Below are positions 1-6,266 of a DNA stretch of 10,618 bases, piece after piece (position 1 is the first letter of the stretch; each line of letters starts with the position of its first letter). The translations under genes and the position numbers were made by a program. The stretch is from Pseudomonadota bacterium (GTDB taxonomy: Bacteria > Desulfobacterota > WTBG01 > CAIYCZ01), in assembly GCA_026388865.1 (NCBI GenBank), contig JAPLIX010000388.1, forward strand, positions 1-10,618. Direction: 5' to 3'. The notes beneath the pieces are model-generated. The model worked only from the letters and a program-made list of their open reading frames with translations, did no database searches and was not told the origin of the DNA.

Positions 1-345
1 AATTAAAAAAAAACGGCACATAGAAAGCAGCTGGTAAAACCCTGCACAGACTGATTATTCTACAATTTGCTCAGCTACACCATCTTTATGCACACCACGC
101 ACATTTTCTAAAATTCAACAAATAATATAATTGACAATAGACCCTCTTTATGGGCAGGAATATATCTGCACCGTATCGAGGGACATTGCAGCGCCGGTCA
201 TTTTTAAACTTTCCCGGAGCGTGCCCGCGGCAGAGGCCAAATCAAAGCCGGATACTCTATGCCCGGATGCTTTACGTATTAATGACATTAAAGCAAATTG
301 GTGATTTTTATGCTAAGACACCTTTTTTCAGGAGCGTAAATTGCC
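1..345. other. Upstream gene-free region
   Basis: AT-rich at the left and more GC-rich near 200-260. I see no convincing gene on either strand. A TATAAT hexamer lies at 126-131 and a TTGACA at 131-136, but neither has a good partner at normal spacing, so no promoter is called. The sensor gene at 346 is preceded by an AGGAG-type ribosome binding site near 330-335. The region probably holds the promoter and leader of that gene and perhaps the end of an upstream unit beyond the window. Confidence 0.4.
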
Positions 346-1647
346 ATGGACTCCACTTCAGAAATCCTTCTCAAACATCCCGGCTTGGAGAAATACCTGG
401 TAAATTTTAATAACGGCGATATTCTGTGCGCAGAGGGAGATGAGTCAAAAGACCTGTACCTTCTGCTTGACGGAAAGCTGGAAGTCCTGAAGGGACAAAA
501 AAAGGTTGCGGAAGTTGCTGAAAGCGGGTTGCCCGTCGGGGAGATATCGTTTCTGCTCGAAGCCAGAAGAACGGCAACCGTGAGGGCCGTCAGTGATGGT
601 CGCGCAATCTGCGTCCCCAAAGATCAGATCGAACGGTTCCTTCAGGAGTTCCCAGCACTGGCCTGGAAAATTCCCCGGGTCCTGGCCGCGCGGCTGGATG
701 AGGAAACCCAGGCCTTCCAGGGATTGAGCGAGCTGTGCGATCAGTTGCCGGAAGCTGTTATCGTGACCGGGCTCGAAGGCAGAATCATCGCCTGGAATAA
801 ACCGGCGGAAAAGCTCTTCGGCGCAAACTGGGAGCAGCTGCACAACCGCCCGGCGGAAGATATCTACCAGCAGGCTGAGGCATACCGGGACCTGCTGAAA
901 AATCTGCAGGCGACGCCGGACGGCAGGGAGCAAACCTTCAGGATCACGCACCCGGGCAGGGGAACCCGTTATGTATCGACCACGCTGAAAGCGATTTATG
1001 ACCGTCATGCCACTATCACCGGCTTTCTATCGCTCAGCCGTGACGTGACCGAGACCATAAACCTGAGACGCAACTACCGCCGCATCAGCACCTGGCTGCT
1101 TCCCTCCCTGGCCGCCCTGGTACTTCTGGCCGCCGTGCTCTTTTTCTTCTATCCGCGGTCGCAGATCCTGGGCATCAAACAGCAGGCGCTCACTGATCAG
1201 ATGGCAAAGGACTATCTCGTGCTGAAATCCCTCCTGGCAGATCCCGTTTCCGCCCGGGACAAAACAAAAATTGCGCAGCTGATGAACGACTTTTTTCGCA
1301 TGCACGGCAAGAGCCCGGCACCCTACCGGGGAATATTACTGCTCACAAAGGACAAGAAGGTGTTCGGCTGCTATTCTCAGAAAACAGATACTGCCATGAA
1401 AAGCATCGTGGGCAGAACCTATGAAGGCATCACCTTCAGGAAAAACGGCGGATCAGCTCCCAGCATTTTCACCGTGTACCATGTAACTCCTGAGCACCCC
1501 ATGGGGAACAAGAGTGTGGAGCTCGCCTTTGAGCTGCGCAAGGGAGGGGAGCTGACCGGCTGGGTGGTTTTTCAAATGGATATGGAGCGCCTGCAGCAGG
1601 AGTTTGAGATGAACGAGGAAACGCTCAGGCTGCTGCAGATAGAGTAG
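346..1647 (+). CDS. Membrane sensor: cNMP-binding, PAS, one TM, C-terminal extracytoplasmic domain
   Basis: 433 aa. Residues about 15-115 form a cyclic-nucleotide-binding (CRP/cAP_ED type) domain: a GEISFLL stretch followed by R-x-A-T-V-R-A (about 65-81) matches the phosphate-binding cassette. Residues about 126-236 are a PAS domain (typical A-W-N-x-x-A-E-x-L-F-G core near 149-159, ending with the SRDVTE motif at 231-236). A single hydrophobic segment spans about 249-269, flanked by arginines on the N-terminal side, which puts the N-terminus in the cytoplasm. The last ~160 residues are then presumably outside the inner membrane and resemble a small PAS/Cache-like sensor, but this is weak. No kinase, cyclase, HTH or methyl-accepting output domain is present, so the protein may act through a partner. 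The start has an AGGAG about 10 nt upstream. The GNAT gene begins 5 nt after the stop, so they are probably co-transcribed. Ligand and output are unknown. Confidence 0.88.
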   Translation: MDSTSEILLKHPGLEKYLVNFNNGDILCAEGDESKDLYLLLDGKLEVLKGQKKVAEVAESGLPVGEISFLLEARRTATVRAVSDGRAICVPKDQIERFLQEFPALAWKIPRVLAARLDEETQAFQGLSELCDQLPEAVIVTGLEGRIIAWNKPAEKLFGANWEQLHNRPAEDIYQQAEAYRDLLKNLQATPDGREQTFRITHPGRGTRYVSTTLKAIYDRHATITGFLSLSRDVTETINLRRNYRRISTWLLPSLAALVLLAAVLFFFYPRSQILGIKQQALTDQMAKDYLVLKSLLADPVSARDKTKIAQLMNDFFRMHGKSPAPYRGILLLTKDKKVFGCYSQKTDTAMKSIVGRTYEGITFRKNGGSAPSIFTVYHVTPEHPMGNKSVELAFELRKGGELTGWVVFQMDMERLQQEFEMNEETLRLLQIE

Positions 1648-1652
1648 GTTGT

Positions 1653-2138
1653 ATGCGCATACCGGTTCACATAGTGCCGTATGAAAAAAGGTACGCTGCG
1701 TATTTCAAAGAGCTCAATCTGGTCTGGCTCACACAATATTTTTCAGTTGAGGATATTGACCGGGAGGTTCTGGAGCAACCCGGGGAGCGGGTGCTGGCCC
1801 CCGGCGGCATGATTTTTTTTGCGCTGCATGATACTGAGCCGGTCGGGACAACAGCAGTCCTTAAGCACGGGCACGGGGTGTATGAGCTGTCAAAGCTTGC
1901 GGTCAGGGAAGATATGAAAAGAAAAGGTATCGGCAGGATGCTGATTGAGGGAGCAGTGCAATGGGCCCAGGCGCACGAAGGGACCTATCTGTTTTTAGAG
2001 AGCAACAGCATCCTTGAGCCGGCCGTTAAGCTGTACGAGCACGCGGGTTTTAAACACGAACAGCTTGATTCCGGTGCTCATTATTCCCGGACCAATCTGC
2101 GCATGGGAATGAACCTGAAAGCGGCTGGCACAAGATAA
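1653..2138 (+). CDS. GNAT-family N-acetyltransferase
   Basis: 161 aa, the usual length of a stand-alone GNAT enzyme that moves an acetyl group from acetyl-CoA to an amine of an unidentified substrate. The acetyl-CoA pyrophosphate-binding motif A is clear: a beta strand YELSKLAV (77-84) followed by the KRKGIGRMLIEGA loop-helix (89-101; K/R-x-x-G-x-G). Motif B is visible as LYEHAGFK (127-134), preceded by LESNS, which is typical of the family. The ribosome binding site (GAGTAGG) overlaps the stop codon of the preceding sensor gene, suggesting translational coupling, so the acetyltransferase may act in the same response. The stop codon directly abuts that of the convergent LuxR-type gene, with no terminator between them. 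The substrate cannot be told from sequence. Confidence 0.87.
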   Translation: MRIPVHIVPYEKRYAAYFKELNLVWLTQYFSVEDIDREVLEQPGERVLAPGGMIFFALHDTEPVGTTAVLKHGHGVYELSKLAVREDMKRKGIGRMLIEGAVQWAQAHEGTYLFLESNSILEPAVKLYEHAGFKHEQLDSGAHYSRTNLRMGMNLKAAGTR

Positions 2139-2603
2139 CTATGCCTTGCCCATACTGGTCTGCAGGTACGTCGTAAGATTCACCTCGCTGTTGGCGATCT
2201 TAAGCTTGCGGCGAATATGCTCCCGGTGGCGGTTTATGGTAGCAATAGAGACTCCCTGAATCTCCGCGATCTCCTTGGTGCGCATCCCGGTTTTGATCAT
2301 GTTGCAGATTTTTACTTCCGTCGGCGTCAGCGACTGATGCCGATGAGATAACTGGCTGATGAACGGCGCAGCAATTTCCTCCAGATTGGTTCTCAGCAGC
2401 TCCACATATTTTCTCTGAACTTTCGGCAGCTCCGCAGACAGGGCGCTCACAATGGGCATTAATATCTTCTCAACATTTGCCTGTATATTCTTGTGTATGC
2501 CCTTTTTTTCTTCTTCTATCCGTGCCAGCACGGTACGCAGGGCCGCATTGGTTTCCTGCAGGGCTTTTCGCTCCAGCGTGAGCTGTTTATTTATTTCCTG
2601 CAA
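2139..2603 (-). CDS. LuxR/GerE-type HTH regulator with N-terminal coiled coil, no sensor domain
   Basis: 154 aa read from a TTG start at 2603; no ATG lies in frame before the upstream stop at 2643-2645. Residues 1-45 are a heptad-like, Glu/Lys/Leu-rich coiled coil, 46-88 a helical linker, and 91-150 a LuxR-type DNA-binding domain (LTPTEVKICNMIKTG, then KEIAEIQGVSIATINRHRE and IRRKL as scaffold and recognition helices). Relatives with this coiled coil and HTH usually carry one or more PAS domains in front. Here the frame continues only ~13 codons above the TTG before a stop, so the protein is either a natural sensorless form or a 5'-truncated remnant. The coiled coil should allow dimerisation, perhaps with a PAS-bearing relative. 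It converges head-on with the GNAT gene with zero spacing. An imperfect palindrome at 2635-2660, between this gene and the divergent ppiC-type gene, is a plausible operator. Confidence 0.8.
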   Translation of the reverse strand: MQEINKQLTLERKALQETNAALRTVLARIEEEKKGIHKNIQANVEKILMPIVSALSAELPKVQRKYVELLRTNLEEIAAPFISQLSHRHQSLTPTEVKICNMIKTGMRTKEIAEIQGVSIATINRHREHIRRKLKIANSEVNLTTYLQTSMGKA

Positions 2604-2629
2604 TTCCCGTTCAGCGGCAATATAAGAGC

Positions 2630-2658
2630 TTGTTTTATTATGCTAAATAGCATATAAT
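2630..2658 (+). promoter_or_regulatory. Possible sigma-70 promoter for the PpiC-type gene
   Basis: TTGTTT (2630-2635), a 17-nt spacer and a perfect TATAAT (2653-2658). The -35 matches consensus at only its first three positions. It would leave a leader of about 170 nt before the ATG at 2836. It overlaps the palindrome at 2635-2660, so a regulator bound there would block it. Confidence 0.4.
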
Positions 2659-2660
2659 AA
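2635..2660. promoter_or_regulatory. Imperfect palindrome in the divergent intergenic region
   Basis: TTATTATGCTA (2635-2645), AA, then TAGCATATAATAA (2648-2660). The inner nine bases of the arms pair perfectly (TATGCTA with TAGCATA at the core) and the outer bases pair if two bases (TA) in the right arm are skipped. It sits about 32 nt before the start of the LuxR-type gene and covers a TATAAT on the plus strand. An operator, possibly autoregulatory, is the likeliest reading; this is inference. Confidence 0.45.
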
Positions 2661-2835
2661 ATTTTTGAAAACGAACCAAGCGATTTCATGCCTCGTGGTC
2701 TCATGCTTTGGGGCCAGGTGGGTGTGTTTTTAATATACTATTTAATTATCTTCCCGGAGCCCTGTCCCCTTACGACGGGAACGGCAGCACGCTCCGCTGC
2801 GATGAAGCACAGGAACAATTTAAAAAGGAGAACAA

Positions 2836-3864
2836 ATGACAAACCGTTTACAAAACAGTGCAACAAAGGCTCTCTGCTATGCCATCATTCTGCTGCTTTT
2901 GCAGACCACAGCAGCCCTTAGCGAAGAGAAGGCTGCACCCAAGAAAAAGGGGACTACCCTGGAACAAGCATCTCCCGGCACCGTGCTCGCAAAAGTCAAT
3001 GGCGTAGCCATAACCAGGGGCGAACGGGACCGGGCCTTACAGGAAATACTCGCCCAGGGCGGGAGCAGGGGCGGCCAGCAGCCAACACCGGAAATGATGC
3101 CGCAGATGGAAAATGCTGCACTGGATCAGCTTATCAATATTGAGGTTCTGTATCAAAAAGGCAAAAAGCTGACCGTAAAGGATCTCGAGCAGAAGGTGGA
3201 TGATAAGGTTGGCCAGACGAGAAAACAGTTTTCGTCTCAGGCAGAGTTTGAAAAAGCCCTCAAAGGTGCAAATATAACCGAGAAGAAACTCAAAGACCTT
3301 GCCCGGAGAAATATTGTCATCGACAACCTCATGCAAAAAGAGGTCTTCAGCAAAATCAACGTCACCGAGGCTGACGCAAAAAAATTCTATGACGACAATC
3401 CGGATAAATTTAAAATGCCGGAGCGCACACGGGCAAGCCACATCCTAATAAGCGCTGACCAGAAGGCAACCCCCGAGGATAAAAAAAAGGCCAAAGAAAA
3501 GGCTGAGGCAATCAGAAAACGGGTTGCAAAGGGAGAGGATTTTACAGCCGTGGCCAAGGCTGAGTCAAATTGCCCCAGCGCTGCCAAGGGCGGGGACCTG
3601 GGATACTTCGGCAAGGGCCAGATGGTGCCGGAGTTTGAGAAAGCCGCTGCTGCGCTTAAATTAGGTGAGCTGAGCGATGTGGTAGAAAGCCCGTTTGGTT
3701 ATCACATCATCAAGGTGATGGACCGCAAGCCTGCTGATACAGTAAAATTTGCCGATGTGAAGGACAAGATTGAAGACTATCTGAAGAGCCAGAAGGCGCA
3801 AAAACCCATGTCTGACTATGTTGAAAAACTTAAAAAAGAGGCAAAAGTTGAAATAGAAAAGTAG
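2836..3864 (+). CDS. Exported parvulin-type peptidyl-prolyl isomerase (PpiC/SurA-like)
   Basis: 342 aa. A signal peptide is visible: basic start, hydrophobic core at about 11-28 (ALCYAIILLLLQ) and likely cleavage just after the Ala-rich TTAALS. There is no lipobox cysteine, so the product is probably soluble in the periplasm. Residues 47-175 form a SurA/PrsA-like N-terminal chaperone segment (TVLAKVNGVAITRGE at its start). Residues about 196-297 are the parvulin catalytic domain, with RASHILI, GGDLGYFGKGQMVPEFEKA and VESPFGYHIIKV, all family hallmarks. A Lys-rich helical tail completes it. Such proteins catalyse cis-trans isomerisation of prolyl bonds and help fold outer-membrane or secreted proteins. 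The start is fixed by AAGGAG at 2825-2830, 5 nt before the ATG. It appears monocistronic: its own presumed promoter region lies upstream and a strong terminator follows 9 nt after the stop. Confidence 0.93.
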   Translation: MTNRLQNSATKALCYAIILLLLQTTAALSEEKAAPKKKGTTLEQASPGTVLAKVNGVAITRGERDRALQEILAQGGSRGGQQPTPEMMPQMENAALDQLINIEVLYQKGKKLTVKDLEQKVDDKVGQTRKQFSSQAEFEKALKGANITEKKLKDLARRNIVIDNLMQKEVFSKINVTEADAKKFYDDNPDKFKMPERTRASHILISADQKATPEDKKKAKEKAEAIRKRVAKGEDFTAVAKAESNCPSAAKGGDLGYFGKGQMVPEFEKAAAALKLGELSDVVESPFGYHIIKVMDRKPADTVKFADVKDKIEDYLKSQKAQKPMSDYVEKLKKEAKVEIEK

Positions 3865-3873
3865 TCATTCTGG

Positions 3874-3917
3874 AATAAAAACAGCCGCCGGGCAATCATC
3901 CGGCGGCTGTTTTTATT
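3874..3917 (+). terminator. Intrinsic terminator of the PpiC-type gene
   Basis: Perfect 18-bp inverted repeat: AATAAAAACAGCCGCCGG (3874-3891) and its complement (3900-3917), with an 8-nt loop. The right arm ends in a TTTTTATTT tract, so the GC-rich core plus U-run forms a classic rho-independent terminator. The A-run on the left arm means it could also work on the minus strand. It is the insertion context of the group II intron remnant that begins at 3920. Confidence 0.93.
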
Positions 3918-3919
3918 TG

Positions 3920-4210
3920 GTGCGCCCGGCATGGCGCAGCTACTGGGGAGTGAGGCAGTGACTGTATTCAGCCTAAGTCTCCTACAGACCCGGTAAGGGG
4001 AGCTGTTAGTCCCGACACGTCGGGATGTCCATCGAAGGAAGCCGCAGGCAAAACCCCGGCACGACGAACAGGAATCGCATATGAGGCAGTCACATCCGGG
4101 CGAGAAGGCCATTAGATTCAAAGCCCGCTAACCATCCAGGAGGGTGTGGCTGTAGATGCGGCGGGTATAGGGGAAGAAGGTCACGCGCATTACCCTGGGA
4201 GGTCTCAAAG
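3920..4210 (+). mobile_element. 5' fragment of a class C-like group II intron (ribozyme remnant)
   Basis: The stretch starts GTGCGCCCGGCATGGCGCAG, matching the 5' end of bacterial group II introns. Further blocks follow in the order known from class C introns such as the Oceanobacillus one, recalled from memory: GTCCATC...GAAGGAAGC...GGCAAA near 4026-4051, GAACAGGAATCGCATATGAGGC near 4066-4087 and CATTACCCTGGGAGGTCT near 4188-4205. Position supports the class: class C introns insert just after terminator hairpins, and this one begins 2 nt after such a stem. After about 4210 the similarity stops. No reverse transcriptase reading frame, domain V hairpin or 3' end was found before gmhA at 4729, so the element cannot splice or move by itself. 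A palindrome at 4010-4025 interrupts domain I. Confidence 0.85.
4010..4025. repeat. TCCCG/CGGGA palindrome inside the intron remnant
   Basis: TCCCGAC-AC-GTCGGGA, a perfect 7-bp stem with 2-nt centre. It lies where related class C introns have an unrelated CAAGGG-type stretch before GTGTCC, so it looks inserted or substituted. It shares its TCCCG...CGGGA ends with the hairpins at 4214-4230 and 4339-4356. Confidence 0.7.
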
Positions 4211-4213
4211 TCT

Positions 4214-4230
4214 GTCCCGCACTGCGGGAC
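4214..4230. repeat. GTCCCGC/GCGGGAC hairpin at the intron break
   Basis: GTCCCGC-ACT-GCGGGAC, a perfect 7-bp stem with a 3-nt loop, located within a few bases of where the group II intron similarity ends (about 4210). It could be the relic of an intron domain II/III stem, but its arms match the other TCCCG palindromes nearby, so it may mark an insertion or deletion junction. Confidence 0.6.
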
Positions 4231-4257
4231 TACTGTCGCCAAGAGGGATAAATCTTC

Positions 4258-4286
4258 TTGACACAACAAAGGGTGCTTAATAAGAT
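4258..4286 (+). promoter_or_regulatory. Sigma-70-like promoter upstream of the gmhA operon
   Basis: A perfect TTGACA (4258-4263), exactly 17 nt of spacer and TAAGAT (4281-4286; 4 of 6 matches). It lies 443 nt before the gmhA start, so it would produce a long leader or a separate small RNA. It is the best promoter match seen upstream of the operon. Confidence 0.45.
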
Positions 4287-4331
4287 GGGAGATACTTTTT
4301 GGTACTGTAAAAGTTCTATGAACAAAATGAA

Positions 4332-4382
4332 ACCACAGTCCCGATAGCTATCGGGAACACTGAGGATTTCTCTGTGCTCTCA
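4332..4382. repeat. CACAG/CTCTGTG intergenic repeat copy, interrupted
   Basis: Flanks ACCACAG (4332-4338) and ACACTGAGGATTTCTCTGTG are related to the repeat at 7192-7213 read on the other strand (AACCACAG, AGG, ACACAGAGGA). Here the short AGG in the middle is replaced by the 18-bp palindrome at 4339-4356. The right half, AACACTGAG...CTCTGTGCT, is itself an imperfect inverted repeat (7 of 9). Confidence 0.55.
4339..4356. repeat. Perfect 18-bp palindrome TCCCGATAGCTATCGGGA
   Basis: TCCCGATAG followed directly by CTATCGGGA. It has no T-run and so is not a terminator. It belongs with the other TCCCG...CGGGA elements at 4010 and 4214 and sits inside another repeat, suggesting a REP-like unit. Confidence 0.75.
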
Positions 4383-4600
4383 AAAATAATGACCGGTCAT
4401 GGAGATAACCGGCTGCATATTTTACCGCAGCATATAATGGGGAGCGGCGCTGAGCCCTTTTAAAGGGCCGGGAACAAAGTTAGCGCGCTGATACCTTTTA
4501 CCGGAGATACCATTTTCAGAGAGAGAAGAAGAGAATAAATAATGCGTTAGAGGGCACAGAGGGGAGACAATAGGCTTTCAGTTAACTCCTTGAAATATAC

Positions 4601-4694
4601 TGTTTTCTCTGTCCACCCTCCGCCCGCCTTCCAAAGCACGCTTTATGCGGAAGGCCGGCAGTGCTACGGAGGACGGGTGATCTCTGTGGTCAGT
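4601..4694. repeat. CTCTGTG repeat interrupted by a 68-nt foldable element
   Basis: Left flank TTTTCTCTGT (ends 4612) and right flank TCTCTGTGGTCAGTTTT (from 4681) join into something close to the uninterrupted copy at 7191-7217. The DNA between (4613-4680) folds on itself: CACCC (4614-4618) with GGGTG (4675-4679), TCCG (4619-4622) with CGGA (4667-4670), GCCTTCC (4626-4632) with GGAAGGC (4649-4655), and AAAGC-AC-GCTTT (4633-4644) at the tip. It looks like a small miniature or REP-like insertion. Confidence 0.55.
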
Positions 4695-4728
4695 TTTAGC
4701 GATGCGTATTTTGTAACGGGGAGATGCA

Positions 4729-5313
4729 GTGGAAGAAAAAATTGTCAAGCTCTTTGAAGAAGCTTCTTCTTTGGCGCTGGAATGCGGCCGCAAAAACGCC
4801 GCACTCATCCTGCAGATGGCGCGGGAACTTATCCGCTGTTTTGAGCAGGGGCATAAGCTGCTTCTTTTTGGCAATGGCGGCAGCGCTTCACAGGCGCAGC
4901 ACTTTGCCGCAGAGCTGGTGAATAAGCTTGCTGTATACCGCGTGCCGCTGCCGGCAATTGCCCTCACCACCGACACCTCGGTCATCACCAGCATTGGCAA
5001 TGATCTTCAATTCAGCGATATATTTTCCCGCCCGATCGAGGCCCTCGGCAGGCCCGGCGATGTGGCCTGGGGCTTGAGCACCAGCGGTACATCGCCCAAC
5101 GTGCTCAAAGCTCTGGCCAAGGCTCGTGAGCTCGGCTTGCGGACCATTGCCTTTGCCGGCAGGGATGGCAGTGCCATGGCACTGCATGCGGATTTTTTCC
5201 TGACCGTAGCCGCAGATAACACGGCCCGGATTCAGGAGGTGCACCTGTGCGCAGGGCATGCAGTATGCACAATAGTAGAAGAACATTTTCTCACCAAAAA
5301 TCGAACCGCCTGA
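4729..5313 (+). CDS. gmhA: Phosphoheptose isomerase (sedoheptulose 7-phosphate isomerase)
   Basis: 194 aa, the normal GmhA length, a single SIS domain. It converts sedoheptulose 7-phosphate to D-glycero-D-manno-heptose 7-phosphate in the cytoplasm, the first step to the ADP-heptose used for LPS inner core. Phosphate-binding loop FGNGGSASQAQHFAAEL (47-63) and LSTSGTSPNVLKAL (116-129) are clear. The zinc and catalytic residues fit with a constant offset of 3 from E. coli: H58, E62, Q169 and H177 (61, 65, 172 and 180 there). The start is GTG, chosen because ACGGGGAG at 4716-4723 lies at good spacing; an overlapping ATG at 4724 is in another frame. It is the first gene of a tight operon with a DHS-like gene 9 nt downstream. 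The usual partners hldE and gmhB are not in the window. Confidence 0.95.
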   Translation: MEEKIVKLFEEASSLALECGRKNAALILQMARELIRCFEQGHKLLLFGNGGSASQAQHFAAELVNKLAVYRVPLPAIALTTDTSVITSIGNDLQFSDIFSRPIEALGRPGDVAWGLSTSGTSPNVLKALAKARELGLRTIAFAGRDGSAMALHADFFLTVAADNTARIQEVHLCAGHAVCTIVEEHFLTKNRTA

Positions 5314-5322
5314 ACCGGTATC

Positions 5323-6264
5323 ATGAAGAAATCTTTCAAGCCCGTAGACTTGCAAAAGGTAAGAACCGGCTCTCTCAAGGATAGAAAGAGCCTGGTGAAA
5401 AGAGACAAGCGGGGCTCTCCCTGCACAGCGCCTGTTTCTTTCAGGGAATTTATTGACAGCCTCCCGGAGATCCTCGCGGCCAAAGATTTCAGGGAGATTG
5501 TGCAGCGGGTTATCAAGGCCCGGCAGGGTGAACGGGTAATCATCTGGGGTATGGGCGCGCATGTTATTAAAGTGGGCCTGTCGCCTATCCTCATAGACCT
5601 TATGGAGCAGGGATTTATCACCTGCCTTGCCTTGAACGGTGCCGGAGTGATTCATGATGTGGAGATGGCCCTGATGGGCAGTACCTCGGAAGATGTTGCT
5701 GCCGAACTTGACAGCGGTGACTTCGGCATGTCCGGAGAGACCGCGGCATTTATCAATGACGCAGTCTCCCGGGGAGTCAAAGCGGGATACGGCCTTGGAG
5801 AATCTGTCGGCCGTGCGCTTCTCGAGAGCACGTTTCCCTATGTGCAGGAAAGCATTATTGCAGCAGCCTGTTCCCGCAATATACCGGTGACCGTGCATGT
5901 GGCCATGGGAACCGACATCATTCACATGCACCCGTCCTGCGATGGAGCAGCGTTCGGGGAGGGAAGCCACCGGGACTTTAGATTGCTCACCGCTGTGGTC
6001 GGCAGCCTGCAAGGGGGAGCATATCTGAACGTGGGTTCTGCAGTCATCCTGCCGGAAGTTTTTCTGAAAGCCCTGAATGTGGCACGCAACCTCGGCCATG
6101 CAGTAAATAACTTTACTACGGTAACCATGGATTTTATCCGGCACTACCGCCCCCTGACCAATGTCGCCCAGCGGCCGGTTATGAAAGGCGGAAAAGGTTT
6201 TGTGCTGGTCGGTCATCACGAAATTATGGTGCCGCTGCTGGCCGCGGCCCTGAAGCAGGGATAA
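5323..6264 (+). CDS. Deoxyhypusine-synthase-like protein of unknown function
   Basis: 313 aa. I do not recognise a characterised family member, but parts recall the deoxyhypusine synthase (DHS) fold: GMGAHVIKVGLSPILIDLMEQGF (76-98) then LNGAGVIHDVEMAL (104-117), similar to the TGAN-x-x-HD NAD-binding region of DHS-type enzymes; GGAYLNVGSAVILPEVFLKA (231-250); and a C-terminal VGHHEIMVPLLAAAL (296-310) resembling the DHS end motif. The SWGK catalytic-lysine motif of true DHS is not seen; K288 and K291 lie nearby. Other conserved-looking stretches are TSEDVAAELDSGDFGMSGET (121-140) and VHVAMGTDIIHMHPSCDGAAFG (191-212), rich in potential ligand side chains. Bacteria do not normally make hypusine, so a different substrate, possibly NAD-dependent, is likely. 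It lies 9 nt after gmhA and 2 nt before the cyclophilin-like gene. The ribosome binding site is weak, suggesting translational coupling. Confidence 0.85.
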   Translation: MKKSFKPVDLQKVRTGSLKDRKSLVKRDKRGSPCTAPVSFREFIDSLPEILAAKDFREIVQRVIKARQGERVIIWGMGAHVIKVGLSPILIDLMEQGFITCLALNGAGVIHDVEMALMGSTSEDVAAELDSGDFGMSGETAAFINDAVSRGVKAGYGLGESVGRALLESTFPYVQESIIAAACSRNIPVTVHVAMGTDIIHMHPSCDGAAFGEGSHRDFRLLTAVVGSLQGGAYLNVGSAVILPEVFLKALNVARNLGHAVNNFTTVTMDFIRHYRPLTNVAQRPVMKGGKGFVLVGHHEIMVPLLAAALKQG

Positions 6265-6266
6265 CC

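Larger units (their letters stand above)
4231..4728. other. Gene-free, repeat-rich stretch before gmhA
   Basis: No reading frame with protein character was found on either strand, and no recognisable reverse transcriptase relic. The stretch contains a good sigma-70-like promoter (4258-4286), several short palindromes (including ATGACCGGTCAT at 4389-4400 and GCCCTTTTAAAGGGC at 4454-4468) and three patches related to CTCTGTG/CACAGAG repeats (4332-4382, about 4549-4566 and 4601-4694). It looks like decayed mobile DNA that now also serves as the leader of the gmhA operon. Confidence 0.6.

Noticed and set aside
126..160. TATAAT and TTGACA hexamers as a promoter for the sensor gene
   Set aside because: The two hexamers overlap each other, and neither has a partner at 16-18 nt spacing with reasonable match.
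445..1008. A 187-codon minus-strand frame
   Set aside because: Opposite the cNMP-binding and PAS domains of the sensor gene; no recognisable domain of its own and no ribosome binding site.
3816..4121. A 101-codon minus-strand frame across the terminator and intron
   Set aside because: It spans a terminator hairpin and ribozyme sequence, and its translation is Cys/Arg/Ser-rich without protein character.
4231..4728. Remains of the intron's reverse transcriptase or domain V
   Set aside because: No frame resembles reverse transcriptase or maturase sequence and no GAGC...GTTC-type domain V hairpin was found.
4888..6219. A 443-codon open frame on the minus strand
   Set aside because: It runs antisense across gmhA and the DHS-like gene, both supported by motifs and operon spacing. 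Its translation is Gly/His/Arg-rich without domain character, as expected from GC-skewed codon positions of the real genes.
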